Assembly (NCBI RefSeq): GCF_009857135.1
Contig: NZ_CP047318.1
Coordinates: forward strand, 7,316,001 to 7,380,000
Length of the DNA: 64,000 nt
Reading direction: 5' to 3'
From: Streptomyces sp. HM190
GTDB taxonomy: Bacteria; Actinomycetota; Actinomycetes; Streptomycetales; Streptomycetaceae
Under the pieces are notes generated by a model. The model did no database searches, was not told the origin of the DNA, and saw only the letters and a program-made list of their open reading frames with translations. Positions 41,195 to 50,058 of the stretch are shown piece after piece (position 1 is the first letter of the stretch; each line of letters opens with the position of its first letter). The position numbers and the translations under genes are program-made.

Positions 41195-42901
41195 ATGAGC
41201 CGTACCAGAACAGCACTCCTCGCGGCGATGGCGCTGGTCGCCGGCGCCGCCGGGACCGCGGTGGCCGCTGTGCCGCACGACTCCGGCATCCAGGCGATCC
41301 CCTGCACCGTCGACTACAAGGTGCAGAACCAGTGGTCCACCGGCTTCACCGCCGCCGTCACGATCACCAACAACGGCGCCGCGAAGTCCTCGTGGTCCGC
41401 GAAGTGGTCGTACGCGGGCAACCAGCAGGTGGGCAACGCCTGGAACGCGAAGCTCTCCCAGAGCGGCAGTGCCGTGACGGCCTCCAACGAGACGTACAAC
41501 GGGTCGCTCCCGACCGGCGGTTCGGTCAGCTTCGGCTTCAACGCCTCCTACAGCGGCTCCAACGCCGTCCCCGCGACCTTCACGCTCGACGGGGTGACCT
41601 GCAACGTCGACGACGGTGGCGGCGGCCCCACCGACCCGGGCACGCCCGGCACACGGGTGGACAACCCGTACGCCGGCGCCAAGGTGTACGTGAACCCGGA
41701 GTGGTCCGCGAACGCCGCCGCCGAGCCGGGCGGCAGCCGGATCTCCAACCAGCCCACGGGTGTGTGGCTGGACCGCACCGCCGCCATCGCGGGCGCGGGC
41801 GGCAAGATGGGGCTGCGGGCCCACCTCGACGAGGCGCTGCGGCAGAAGGGCTCGGGCGAACTCGTCGTCCAGCTCGTGATCTACAACCTGCCCGGCCGTG
41901 ACTGCTCGGCCCTCGCCTCCAACGGTGAGCTTGGCCCCACGGAGATCGACAAGTACAAGACGCAGTACATCGACCCGATCAAGGCGATCCTCGCCGACCC
42001 GAAGTACGCCTCGCTGCGCATCGTCACCACGGTCGAGATCGACTCGCTGCCCAACCTCATCACCAACACCGGCAGCCGCCCGACGGCCGTGCCGGCGTGC
42101 GACGTGATGAAGGCCAACGGCAACTACGTCAAGGGTGTCGGCTACGCGCTCAACAAGCTGGGCGACGTCCCCAACGTCTACAACTACGTCGACGCCGGCC
42201 ACCACGGCTGGCTCGGCTGGGACGACAACTTCGCGCCCACCGCCGCCATCATGAAGGAGGCGGCGACCGCCGAGGGCGCCACGGTGAACGACGTCCACGG
42301 CTTCATCACCAACACGGCGAACTACAGCGCCCTGAAGGAGAACAACTTCACCATCAACGACACCGTGGCCGGCAAGTCGGTCCGCGAGTCGAAGTGGGTC
42401 GACTGGAACCGCTACGTCGACGAGCTGTCCTTCGCCCAGGCCTTCCGGGCCCAGGCCGTCACCGCCGGCTTCAACTCGAACATCGGCATGCTGATCGACA
42501 CCTCCCGCAACGGCTGGGGCGGCAGCGCACGGCCGACCGGCCCCGGCCCGACGACCAGCGTCGACACGTACGTCGACGGCGGGCGCTACGACCGCCGCCT
42601 CAACGCAGGCAACTGGTGCAACCAGGCCGGAGCGGGCCTCGGTGAGCGTCCGAAGGCGGCCCCGGCTGCCGGGATCGACGCCTACGTGTGGATGAAGCCC
42701 CCGGGTGAGTCCGACGGTGCCAGCTCCTCGATCCCCAACGACGAGGGCAAGGGCTTCGACCGCATGTGCGACCCGACGTACACGGGCAACCCGCGGAACA
42801 ACAACAACATGTCCGGTGCCCTGGGCAATGCCCCCCTGTCCGGGCACTGGTTCTCCGCCCAGTTCCAGGAGCTGATGCGCAACGCGTATCCCGCGCTGTG
42901 A
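41195..42901 (+). CDS. GH6 cellulase (exoglucanase) with N-terminal CBM2
   Basis: A 568-residue secreted cellulase. Signal peptide RTRTALLAAMALVAGAAGTAVA, CBM2 (~35-135, PCTVDYKVQNQWSTGFTAAV to VTCNVDD), linker GGGGPTDPGTPGT and a GH6 domain (~150-568) with VTTVEIDSLPNLITN, DAGHHGWLGWDDN and GMLIDTSRNGWGG carrying the acidic residues of the inverting mechanism. The length and loop-bearing insertions suggest a cellobiohydrolase acting from non-reducing ends. ATG 41195 has GAAGAGG upstream. Divergent from GH48. Confidence 0.93.
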   Translation: MSRTRTALLAAMALVAGAAGTAVAAVPHDSGIQAIPCTVDYKVQNQWSTGFTAAVTITNNGAAKSSWSAKWSYAGNQQVGNAWNAKLSQSGSAVTASNETYNGSLPTGGSVSFGFNASYSGSNAVPATFTLDGVTCNVDDGGGGPTDPGTPGTRVDNPYAGAKVYVNPEWSANAAAEPGGSRISNQPTGVWLDRTAAIAGAGGKMGLRAHLDEALRQKGSGELVVQLVIYNLPGRDCSALASNGELGPTEIDKYKTQYIDPIKAILADPKYASLRIVTTVEIDSLPNLITNTGSRPTAVPACDVMKANGNYVKGVGYALNKLGDVPNVYNYVDAGHHGWLGWDDNFAPTAAIMKEAATAEGATVNDVHGFITNTANYSALKENNFTINDTVAGKSVRESKWVDWNRYVDELSFAQAFRAQAVTAGFNSNIGMLIDTSRNGWGGSARPTGPGPTTSVDTYVDGGRYDRRLNAGNWCNQAGAGLGERPKAAPAAGIDAYVWMKPPGESDGASSSIPNDEGKGFDRMCDPTYTGNPRNNNNMSGALGNAPLSGHWFSAQFQELMRNAYPAL

Positions 42902-42920
42902 GCGGCGCCGGCTGAGCAGG

Positions 42921-42958
42921 CCCGCCAGGGGCGAGCGCTTCCCCCAGCTCCTGGCGGG
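42921..42958 (+). terminator. Terminator of the GH6 gene
   Basis: CCCGCCAGG (42921-42929) pairs with CCTGGCGGG (42950-42958), 20 bases past the stop. Confidence 0.75.
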
Positions 42959-43153
42959 TCCGACCGCACGACACACCCGGACGTACCGCGCCCGCCCGTC
43001 CCCGTTCGCCACGGGGGCGGGCGGACGCGGCCGTTGCGATGGCATGGTGGTGTGACGCACGTCACTAAGGCGTGCGGGGGGTGGGGCGATGAGTTCCGGA
43101 CGGCACACCGGTCTTCACCGCCGTACCCCCCGAGCGAACGAGGAGACCACCCC

Positions 43154-43747
43154 ATGCGCATCGTCATCACCGCGTTCATGAGCCTGGACGGCGTCGTGCA
43201 GGCCCCCGGCGGCCCCGAGGAGGACACCGACGGCGGCTTCGCCCACGGCGGCTGGACGCAGGACTTCTTCGACCCGGAGGTGGTCGGCGGGGCATGGGAC
43301 GAGGCGCTGCGCGCGGCCGACGCGCTGCTGTTCGGGCGCCGCACCTGGCAGGCGATGGCCGGGGCCTGGCCCGGGCGCGCCGGTGACCCCTTCGCCGACC
43401 GGATCAACGCCCTCCCCAAGTACGTGGTCTCCGGCACCCTCGGCGACGACGAGCTGACGTGGAACACCACCCGCCTCCCCGGCGAGGAGGCCGTCGCCCG
43501 CGTCCGCAAGCTGCGCGAGGGCGAGGGCGGCGACCTGCTCGTCATGGGCAGCCCCAGCCTCGCCCGCACCCTCCTGCACGAGGGCCTCGTCGACGAGCTG
43601 CGCCTGATGGTCATGCCGGTGGTCCTCGGCGGTGGGAAGACGATCTTCCCCGACGGCGGCGCCAAGCACACCCTGGAACTGGTCTCCACGGTCACGAGCC
43701 CCGCCGGTGTGAACGTCTGTGTCTACCGGGCCGCCGGCCAGGGCTGA
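43154..43747 (+). CDS. Dihydrofolate reductase / RibD C-terminal family protein
   Basis: A 197-residue protein of the DHFR-like RibD_C fold: MRIVITAFMSLDGVVQAPGGP, LLFGRRTWQAMAGAWPG, KYVVSGTLGDDELTWNTT, LVMGSPSLARTLLHEGLVDELRLMVMPVVLGGGKTIF. These are NADPH-binding oxidoreductases of mostly unknown substrate. ATG 43154 has GAGGAG upstream. Confidence 0.88.
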   Translation: MRIVITAFMSLDGVVQAPGGPEEDTDGGFAHGGWTQDFFDPEVVGGAWDEALRAADALLFGRRTWQAMAGAWPGRAGDPFADRINALPKYVVSGTLGDDELTWNTTRLPGEEAVARVRKLREGEGGDLLVMGSPSLARTLLHEGLVDELRLMVMPVVLGGGKTIFPDGGAKHTLELVSTVTSPAGVNVCVYRAAGQG

Positions 43748-43759
43748 GCCCCGGAGGGT

Positions 43760-43786
43760 TTGCCGTTACGGCAAGGAAGATTGCCG
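43760..43786. promoter_or_regulatory. Palindromic operator candidate before the His-rich methyltransferase
   Basis: TTGCCG-TTA-CGGCAA (43760-43774) is a perfect 6-base-arm palindrome, followed 21 bases on by another TTGCCG (43781-43786). TTGC/GCAA arms recall nickel-responsive Nur sites, but the spacing is two bases shorter than the published tTGCaa-N5-ttGCAA. Confidence 0.5.
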
Positions 43787-43839
43787 TCCGGTGGTGTGTC
43801 GGCGCAGGCTGGCGGCAACCGGAAGAGAGGCTCACCACC

Positions 43840-44757
43840 ATGGGACACCAGCACCAGCACGGCCAGGGCGACGGGCACGGGCATGGTCACGGGCACGGAC
43901 ACCACGGCCACACCGACATCGACTGGGCCGAGCTGGCCGAGCACCTGGAGGAGCAGGCGGAGCTGTTCGAGCCGCTGAACCGCCGGGCCGCCGCCTGGGT
44001 GGCCGAGCGACAGCCGGAGCCCGGTCTCGTCGTCGACGCGGGCAGCGGTCCCGGAGTGGTGAGCACGCTGCTCGCCGACACGTTCCCCGGCGCCCGGATC
44101 GTCGCCGTGGACGGCTCGGGGCCCCTGCTGGAGCGGGCCCGGTCCCGTGCGGAACGCCTCGGCGTGGCCGACCGCTTCGCCACCCTGGAGGCGGAGCTTC
44201 CCGAGGGTCTCGCCGAGTTGGAGTACCGCGCGGACGTGCTGTGGGCGAGCCGCAGCCTGCACCACCTCGGCGACCAGCGGGCCGGAATCGCCGCCTTCGC
44301 CGAGCGGCTGGCCCCGGGCGGGGTACTGGCGCTCGTCGAGGGCGGGCTGCCCGCGCGGTTCCTGCCGCGGGACATCGGCATCGGCCGCCCCGGACTCCAG
44401 TCCCGGCTCGACGCGGTCGAGGAGCTGTGGTTCGGCGAGATGCGTGCCGCCCTGCCCGGCACGGTCGCGGAGGCCGAGGACTGGCCGGGCCTGCTCACCG
44501 CCGCCGGCCTGCGCGAGGCGACCTCCCGCACCTTCCTGTTGGACCTGCCGGCCCCGGTGCCGGAGGCGGCACGCGCCCACGCCCTCACCGTCTTCCGGCG
44601 GCGCCGGGAGACCCTCGCGGAGTACGCGGACCACCTCGACCCGTCCGACCTCTCCACGCTGGACCGCCTCCTGGACCCCGACGACAAGGCGAGCCTGCAC
44701 CACCGCACCGACCTGTTCGTCCTCGCGGCCCACACGGTCCATCTCGCCCGCGCGTGA
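43840..44757 (+). CDS. SAM-dependent methyltransferase with His-rich N-terminus
   Basis: A 305-residue methyltransferase. The first 25 residues are dominated by H/G/Q (HQHQHGQG, GHGHGHGHGHHGH), a metal-binding type of sequence also found in hydrogenase/urease nickel chaperones. The methyltransferase motif I is VVDAGSGPGVVSTLLADTF with IVAVDGSG, then VLWASRSLHHLGD and LAPGGVLALVEGG. ATG 43840 has AAGAGAGG upstream. The combination suggests metal-linked function or simple metal storage; neither is proven. Confidence 0.83.
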   Translation: MGHQHQHGQGDGHGHGHGHGHHGHTDIDWAELAEHLEEQAELFEPLNRRAAAWVAERQPEPGLVVDAGSGPGVVSTLLADTFPGARIVAVDGSGPLLERARSRAERLGVADRFATLEAELPEGLAELEYRADVLWASRSLHHLGDQRAGIAAFAERLAPGGVLALVEGGLPARFLPRDIGIGRPGLQSRLDAVEELWFGEMRAALPGTVAEAEDWPGLLTAAGLREATSRTFLLDLPAPVPEAARAHALTVFRRRRETLAEYADHLDPSDLSTLDRLLDPDDKASLHHRTDLFVLAAHTVHLARA

Positions 44758-44797
44758 CGCGGGCGCGGCGGCGGTGGCCGCCCGCGGCCACACGCAA

Positions 44798-44826
44798 CCG
44801 CCCGCCGGAGTACCTCCGGCGGGCGG
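44798..44826. terminator. Strong bidirectional terminator
   Basis: Perfect 13-base stem CCGCCCGCCGGAG (44798-44810), 3-base loop, complement at 44814-44826, between convergent genes. Confidence 0.85.
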
Positions 44827-44847
44827 GTGCGTCGGTCGCGGTGGAGC

Positions 44848-45684
44848 TCAGGCCACGTCGAAGGTCGCCGGGTCGGGACCGATGCGGCGGTCCTCGTTCA
44901 GCGCGCTGATCGCGGCGATGTCCTCGGTGTCCAGGGAGAAGTCGAAGACCTCGATGTTCTCCTTGATGCGGGACGGGGTCACCGACTTGGGGATGACCAC
45001 GTTGCCCAGCTGGAGGTGCCAGCGCAGCACGATCTGGGCCGGGGTCCGGCCGTGCTTCTGCGCGATGGCGATGATCGCCGGAACCTCCAGCAGGCCCTTG
45101 CCCTGGCCGAGGGGCGACCATGCCTCGGTGGCGATGCCCTGCTCCGCGTGGTACTCGCGGGCGGCGTGCTGCTGGAGGTGGGGGTGCAGCTCGATCTGGT
45201 TGACCGCCGGGATGACGTCCGTCGCCTCGATCAGCGTCCGCAGGTGCTCCGGAAGGAAGTTGGACACACCGATGGCCCGTGCGCGGCCGTCGGCGTACAG
45301 CTTCTCGAACGCCTTGTACGTGTCGACGTAGGTGCCGCGGGCCGGGATCGGCCAGTGGATCAGGTACAGGTCCACGTACTCCAGGCCGAGCTTGTCCAGC
45401 GACTCGTCGAAGGCGCGGAGCGTGGCGTCGTAGCCCTGGTCGCTGTTCCAGAGCTTGGTGGTGACGAAGAGGTCCTTGCGGGGGACACCGGCGGCGGCGA
45501 GCGCCTTGCCGGTACCCCGCTCGTTGCCGTAGATCGCGGCCGTGTCGATGCTGCGGTAGCCGGCCTCCAGCGCCGTTCCGACGGCCCGCTCGGCCTCGTC
45601 GTCCGGCACCTGCCAGACGCCGAAGCCCAGCTGGGGCATCTCGACGCCGTTGTTCAGGATGATCGGGGGGACCTTGCTGCTCAC
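44848..45684 (-). CDS. Aldo/keto reductase
   Basis: A 278-residue AKR superfamily NADPH-dependent carbonyl reductase (AKR5-like, 2,5-diketo-D-gluconate reductase group). The catalytic tetrad is visible: Asp and Tyr in SIDTAAIYGNE, Lys in VTTKLWN, His in LYLIHWP. The NADP-binding end IPKSVTPSRIKENIEVFDF is classical. GTG 45684 with GAGAG upstream. Monocistronic. Confidence 0.92.
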   Translation of the reverse strand: MSSKVPPIILNNGVEMPQLGFGVWQVPDDEAERAVGTALEAGYRSIDTAAIYGNERGTGKALAAAGVPRKDLFVTTKLWNSDQGYDATLRAFDESLDKLGLEYVDLYLIHWPIPARGTYVDTYKAFEKLYADGRARAIGVSNFLPEHLRTLIEATDVIPAVNQIELHPHLQQHAAREYHAEQGIATEAWSPLGQGKGLLEVPAIIAIAQKHGRTPAQIVLRWHLQLGNVVIPKSVTPSRIKENIEVFDFSLDTEDIAAISALNEDRRIGPDPATFDVA

Positions 45685-45864
45685 GAGCTCTCGATCCTTA
45701 AAGTCGTCGGTTGGTGCTTCCCATCGTCAACGATCACGGCGCGCGATGCATTCCTGAGCGGCCCGCTCGCGCGCCGAATCGCAGAATGGCCGGAAACGGA
45801 TCCGGCGGTTCCACGGTACGAGACGCCGCGTGCGCCCAGCCGGGCGGGCGCGTCCCCGGTGCGC

Positions 45865-47691
45865 TCACGCCCGGTACAGCGCCTCCACCTCCTTCGCGTA
45901 CGTCTTCTCGATCGCCTTCCGCTTCAGCTTCAGCGACGGCGTCAGCAGCCCCTGCTCCTCGGTGAACTGGTGCGCCAGTATCCGGAAGGTGCGGATCGAC
46001 TCGGCCTGCGAGACCAGGGTGTTGGCGGCGACCACCGCCCGCCGCACCTCGGTCTCCAGCTCCGGGTCGCGCACCAGGTCGGCCGGTGACAGCTTCGGCT
46101 TGCCGTGCATCTGCATCCAGTGCTCGACCGCCTCCGCGTCGAGCGTCACGAGCGCGGCGATGTACGGCCGGTCGTTGCCGACGACGACGCACTGGGCGAC
46201 CAGCGGATGGTCGCGCACCCGCTCCTCCAGGATCGCCGGGGAGACGCTCTTGCCGCCCGAGGTCACGAGGATCTCCTTCTTGCGCCCGGTGATCGTGAGG
46301 TAGCCGTCGTCGTCGAGCGCGCCCAGGTCCCCGGTGGCGAGCCAGCCGTCGTGCAGGGTCTCGTCGGTGGCCTTGGGGTTGTTGAGGTACCCCTGGAAGA
46401 CGTTGGGGCCGCGCAGCCACACCTCTCCGTCGTCCGCTATGTGCACGGTCATGCCCGGGATGGCCTGGCCGACGGTGCCGTACCGGGTGCGTTCGGGCGG
46501 GTTGGCCGTCGCGGCGGCCGTGCACTCCGTCAGCCCGTAGCCCTCGTAGATGTGGATGCCGGCGCCCGCGTAGAACAGGCCGAGCCGGCGGTCCATCGCC
46601 GAGCCGCCGGACATCGCGTACTTGATCCGGCCGCCCATGGCCTCCCGGATCTTCGCGTAGACGACCTTGTCGAAGAACTGGTGCTGCATCCTGAGGCCCG
46701 CCGAAGGGCCGGGGCCGACGCCCCATGCCTTCGCCTCGACCGCGTCCGCGTACTTCACGGCGACCTCGACGGCCTTCTCGAACGGGCCCGCCCTGCCCTC
46801 CCGCTCGGCCTTGCGCCGGCTCGCGTTGAAGACCTTCTCGAAGATGTACGGCACCGCGAGGAAGAACGTCGGCCTGAAGGCCGCCAGGTCCGGCAGCAGC
46901 ACGGCCGCGCTGAGCTGCGGCTGGTGCCCGAACTTCACCTTGCCGCGGATCCCTGCCACCTGCACCATCCGCCCGAAGACGTGCGCCAGCGGCAGGAACA
47001 GCAGGGTCGCGGGCTCCTGGCCCCTGCGGGACTCGAACAGCGGCGCCCAGCGCTCGATGACCGTGTCCGCCTCGACCATGAAGTTGGCGTGGGAGATGAC
47101 ACAGCCCTTGGGGCGGCCCGTGGTGCCGGACGTGTAGATGATCGTCGCGACCGACTCCGGGGTGACCGCCCGCCGGTGCCGGTGCACCACCTCGTCGTCG
47201 AGCTGGGCGCCCGCCTCGTACAGCTCCTGGACGGCGCCCGCGTCCAGCTGCCACAGCCGGCGCAGCTGCGGCAGCCGGTCGATGACCGTGGCGATGGTCA
47301 TCGCGTGGTCCTCGTGCTCGACCATCGCGGCCGTGCACTGGGAGTCGTACAGCATCCAGAAGACCTGCTCGGCGGAGGAGGTCGGGTAGACGGGGACGAC
47401 CTGGGCGCCGACCGTCCACAGGGCGTGGTCGAACAGGGTCCACTCGTAGCGGGTGCGGCACATGATGGCGACCCGGTCACCGAAGCGGACCCCCTGCGAC
47501 AGCAGGCCCTTGGCCAGCGCCAGCACCTCGTCGCGGAACTCGGCGGAGGTCACGTCGCGCCACTCGCCCCGCTCGTCCTTGCGGCCGAGCGCGATGTACG
47601 TCGGATCCTCCTGGGCGTACTCGAAGACGACGTCGGCCAGGCCGCCCACCGGCGGCGCCGACGCCAACGGAGGGTTGGTGAACTCGCGCAA
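45865..47691 (-). CDS. Long-chain fatty acid-CoA ligase (AMP-forming)
   Basis: A 608-residue ANL-superfamily acyl-CoA synthetase of the FadD15 type. Motifs: ATIIYTSGTTGRPKGCVISH (P-loop), YEGYGLTECTA, WLATGDLGALDDDGYL and TGRKKEILVTSGGKSVSP with the catalytic Lys region. It activates fatty acids for beta-oxidation or lipid synthesis. The start codon appears to be TTG (47691), supported by GAGGAG 5 bases before it and by the family N-terminus REFTNPPLASAPPVGGLADV. Confidence 0.9.
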   Translation of the reverse strand: MREFTNPPLASAPPVGGLADVVFEYAQEDPTYIALGRKDERGEWRDVTSAEFRDEVLALAKGLLSQGVRFGDRVAIMCRTRYEWTLFDHALWTVGAQVVPVYPTSSAEQVFWMLYDSQCTAAMVEHEDHAMTIATVIDRLPQLRRLWQLDAGAVQELYEAGAQLDDEVVHRHRRAVTPESVATIIYTSGTTGRPKGCVISHANFMVEADTVIERWAPLFESRRGQEPATLLFLPLAHVFGRMVQVAGIRGKVKFGHQPQLSAAVLLPDLAAFRPTFFLAVPYIFEKVFNASRRKAEREGRAGPFEKAVEVAVKYADAVEAKAWGVGPGPSAGLRMQHQFFDKVVYAKIREAMGGRIKYAMSGGSAMDRRLGLFYAGAGIHIYEGYGLTECTAAATANPPERTRYGTVGQAIPGMTVHIADDGEVWLRGPNVFQGYLNNPKATDETLHDGWLATGDLGALDDDGYLTITGRKKEILVTSGGKSVSPAILEERVRDHPLVAQCVVVGNDRPYIAALVTLDAEAVEHWMQMHGKPKLSPADLVRDPELETEVRRAVVAANTLVSQAESIRTFRILAHQFTEEQGLLTPSLKLKRKAIEKTYAKEVEALYRA

Positions 47692-47998
47692 ACCCGCTCC
47701 TCGTGGCGCTCCGCACAGCGCGTGAAAGCTACCTCACCGGGAGCCGGGACGGGAGGGGAAACGGAGGGGACGAATCGGCGAGATCAGTACGAGCGGGCGG
47801 CGGCGAAGCAGTGCAGAAGCACAGAGTCCGGGCAGAACGCCTTACGGGACGGTAGGTTTCGGCACCGTAATCTCCACCGAATCTGTACGACCCGGTTACG
47901 GCCGCCGCCGGGGCCGGGTCGCGCCGCTTCACGTCCGGCCCCGGCGGCTCCGGTCACACGGACCGACATCACTTCCAGCGCAGTCGCGCCCCGGTCCG
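47692..47998. other. Intergenic region upstream of the acyl-CoA ligase
   Basis: No gene seen. TTACGG (47842-47847) and CCGTAA (47865-47870) form an inverted repeat with a 17-base spacer, and TTACGG recurs at 47896-47901; this could be a regulator site for the ligase gene, 150 bases downstream on the minus strand. Confidence 0.35.
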
Positions 47999-48874
47999 TC
48001 ACACCCCGCGGGCCCGGCCGCGGAGGCGGTCGCCGCCGGAGAGGATCGCCGCGGCGAGTGCGTCCGCCGCGCTCGTCGCCGCTCCCGGCCGCCGTCCGTG
48101 CACGAGAACGAAGTCGACCTCGCCCAGCTCCGGCAGGCCCGCCCGCTCGGGGACCCGGACCAGACCGGGGGGCACCAGACGGCGGGAATGCGCCATCACG
48201 CCGAGGCCCGCGCGGGCGGCGGCGATCAGGCCGTTGAGACTGCCGCTGGTGCAGGCCACCCGCCAGGCCCGGCCCTCCCGCTCCAGCGCCTCCAGCGCCA
48301 GCGCGCGGGTGATGCCCGGCGGCGGGTAGACGATCAGCGGCACCGGGCGGTCGGGGTCCAGGCGCAGCCGCTCCGCGCCGACCCACACCAGCCGGTCCGT
48401 CCAGACCGGCTCGCCGCGCGGGTCCTGCGGGCGCCGCTTGGCCAGCACCAGGTCGAGCTTGCCCGCCGCCAGCCGCTCGTGGAGCGTGCCGGACAGCTCG
48501 ACCGTCAGCTCCAGGTCGACCTCGGGGTGGTCGTGCCGGAAGCCCTCCAGGATCTCCGGCAGCCGGGTCAGCACGAAGTCCTCCGACGCGCCGAAGCGCA
48601 GTCGGCCGCGCAGCCGGGTCCCGGTGAAGAACGCCGCCGCCTGCTCGTGCACCTCCAGCAGGCGGCGCGCGAACCCCAGCATCGCCTCGCCGTCCTCCGT
48701 CAGCTCCACCGAGTGCGTGTCGCGGGTGAACAACTGCCGGCCGGTCGCGTCCTCCAGGCGGCGTACGTGCTGGCTGACCGTGGACTGGCGCAGCCCCAGC
48801 CGCCGGGCCGCCTGCGTGAAGCTCAGTGTCTGCGCCACGGCGAGGAAGGTCCGCAGGTGTGTGGGGTCGTACAT
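47999..48874 (-). CDS. LysR-family transcriptional regulator
   Basis: A 291-residue LysR regulator: HTH LRTFLAVAQTLSFTQAARRLGLRQSTVSQHVRRLEDATG, then the periplasmic-binding-like effector domain (LRGRLRFGASEDFVLTRLPEILEGF to the C-terminus). I choose ATG 48874 (MYDPTHLRTF) as the family-typical start; ATG 48898 and GTG 48901 are in frame. It is divergent from the symporter gene, the usual LysR arrangement for a target. Confidence 0.88.
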   Translation of the reverse strand: MYDPTHLRTFLAVAQTLSFTQAARRLGLRQSTVSQHVRRLEDATGRQLFTRDTHSVELTEDGEAMLGFARRLLEVHEQAAAFFTGTRLRGRLRFGASEDFVLTRLPEILEGFRHDHPEVDLELTVELSGTLHERLAAGKLDLVLAKRRPQDPRGEPVWTDRLVWVGAERLRLDPDRPVPLIVYPPPGITRALALEALEREGRAWRVACTSGSLNGLIAAARAGLGVMAHSRRLVPPGLVRVPERAGLPELGEVDFVLVHGRRPGAATSAADALAAAILSGGDRLRGRARGV

Positions 48875-48893
48875 GAGGGGCACCCTAGCTTCG

Positions 48894-48914
48894 GTCATCA
48901 CGGAACGCGATGAC
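48894..48914. promoter_or_regulatory. LysR-type operator between divergent genes
   Basis: GTCATC-N9-GATGAC, a perfect interrupted palindrome containing the LysR T-N11-A core (TC-N9-GA), lies between the LysR start and the symporter. Confidence 0.6.
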
Positions 48915-49017
48915 AGTCAGAGCCGTATGACGGATTCCCGATCACGGGGCGGGAGAGGACGATGAAGAGGGGCCGTCCGGCCCCGTCGCACTTCCGATCG
49001 AAAGCACGTGGAGCACC

Positions 49018-50058
49018 GTGAATCGCCTGCGCCGGCCGAGTTCGATGCCGATCGACCCGTACGTCCTGCTGCTGCTCGGGACGGTGGGCCTCGCCGCGCT
49101 CCTCCCGGCGCGGGGCACGGCCGCCGAGGTCGCCTCCGGCGCGGCCACGGCCGCGATCGCGTTCTTGTTCTTCCTCTACGGAGCCCGGCTCTCCACCCGT
49201 GAGGCCCTGGACGGCCTGAAGCACTGGCGGCTGCATGTCACGGTCCTGGCCTGCACGTTCGTCGTCTTCCCACTGCTCGGGCTGGCCGCCCGGGGCCTCG
49301 AACCGGTGTTCCTGAGCCACTCCCTCTCCATGGGACTGCTCTTCCTCACCCTCGTCCCGTCGACCATCCAGTCGTCGATCGCGTTCACCTCGATGGCCCG
49401 CGGAAACGTTCCCGCCGCGATCTGCGCGGGCTCCTTCTCCTCCCTCGCCGGCATCGTCATCACCCCCCTGCTCGCGGCGAGCCTGCTCGGCGGCAGCGTG
49501 GGCGGCTTCTCCGCCGACGCGCTCTGGAAGATCGTGCTCCAGCTGCTGGTGCCGTTCGCCGCCGGGCAGCTCGCCCGCCGCTGGATCGGAGGCTTCGTCG
49601 CCCGGCACAAGCGGGTTCTCGGCCTCGTCGACCGCGCCTCGATCCTCCTCGTCGTCTACGTCGCGTTCAGCGAGGGCATGGTGCGCGGCATCTGGAGCCA
49701 GGTCAGTCCCCTGCGGCTCGGCGGACTGCTGGTCGTCGAGGCGGTGCTCCTCGCGGTGATGCTCACGCTCACCTGGTACGGGGCGAAGCTCCTGCGCTTC
49801 GGCCGGGCCGACCGGATCGCCATCCAGTTCGCCGGCTCGAAGAAGTCCCTCGCCTCCGGCCTGCCCATGGCGAGCGTCCTGTTCGGCGCCGAGGCGTCCC
49901 TCGCGCTGCTCCCGCTGATGCTGTTCCACCAGATGCAGCTCATGGTCTGCGCGGTCATCGCCAAGCGCCGCTCGCACGACCCCGAGGAGGCGGACGTCAC
50001 GGAGCAGCCAGACGCAGCGACACGAACCGCGGTCGGTACAGGGACACGTCCCGCGTGA
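49018..50058 (+). CDS. Bile acid:sodium symporter-family transporter
   Basis: A 346-residue membrane protein with about ten helices of the SBF-like/BASS fold (FLFFLYGARLSTREALDGL, TLVPSTIQSSIAFTSMARGNVPAAICAGSFSS, VAIQFAGSKKSLASGLPMASVLFG-like segment). Bacterial members import small organic anions; the substrate is unknown. GTG 49018 with GGAG upstream. Regulated presumably by the divergent LysR. Its 3' end overlaps the convergent gene by 62 bases. Confidence 0.87.
   Translation: MNRLRRPSSMPIDPYVLLLLGTVGLAALLPARGTAAEVASGAATAAIAFLFFLYGARLSTREALDGLKHWRLHVTVLACTFVVFPLLGLAARGLEPVFLSHSLSMGLLFLTLVPSTIQSSIAFTSMARGNVPAAICAGSFSSLAGIVITPLLAASLLGGSVGGFSADALWKIVLQLLVPFAAGQLARRWIGGFVARHKRVLGLVDRASILLVVYVAFSEGMVRGIWSQVSPLRLGGLLVVEAVLLAVMLTLTWYGAKLLRFGRADRIAIQFAGSKKSLASGLPMASVLFGAEASLALLPLMLFHQMQLMVCAVIAKRRSHDPEEADVTEQPDAATRTAVGTGTRPA

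Noticed and set aside
43760..43774. Nickel-responsive Nur box
   Set aside because: The arms TTGC/GCAA fit, but the gap is 7 bases rather than 9. Kept only as an unassigned palindrome.
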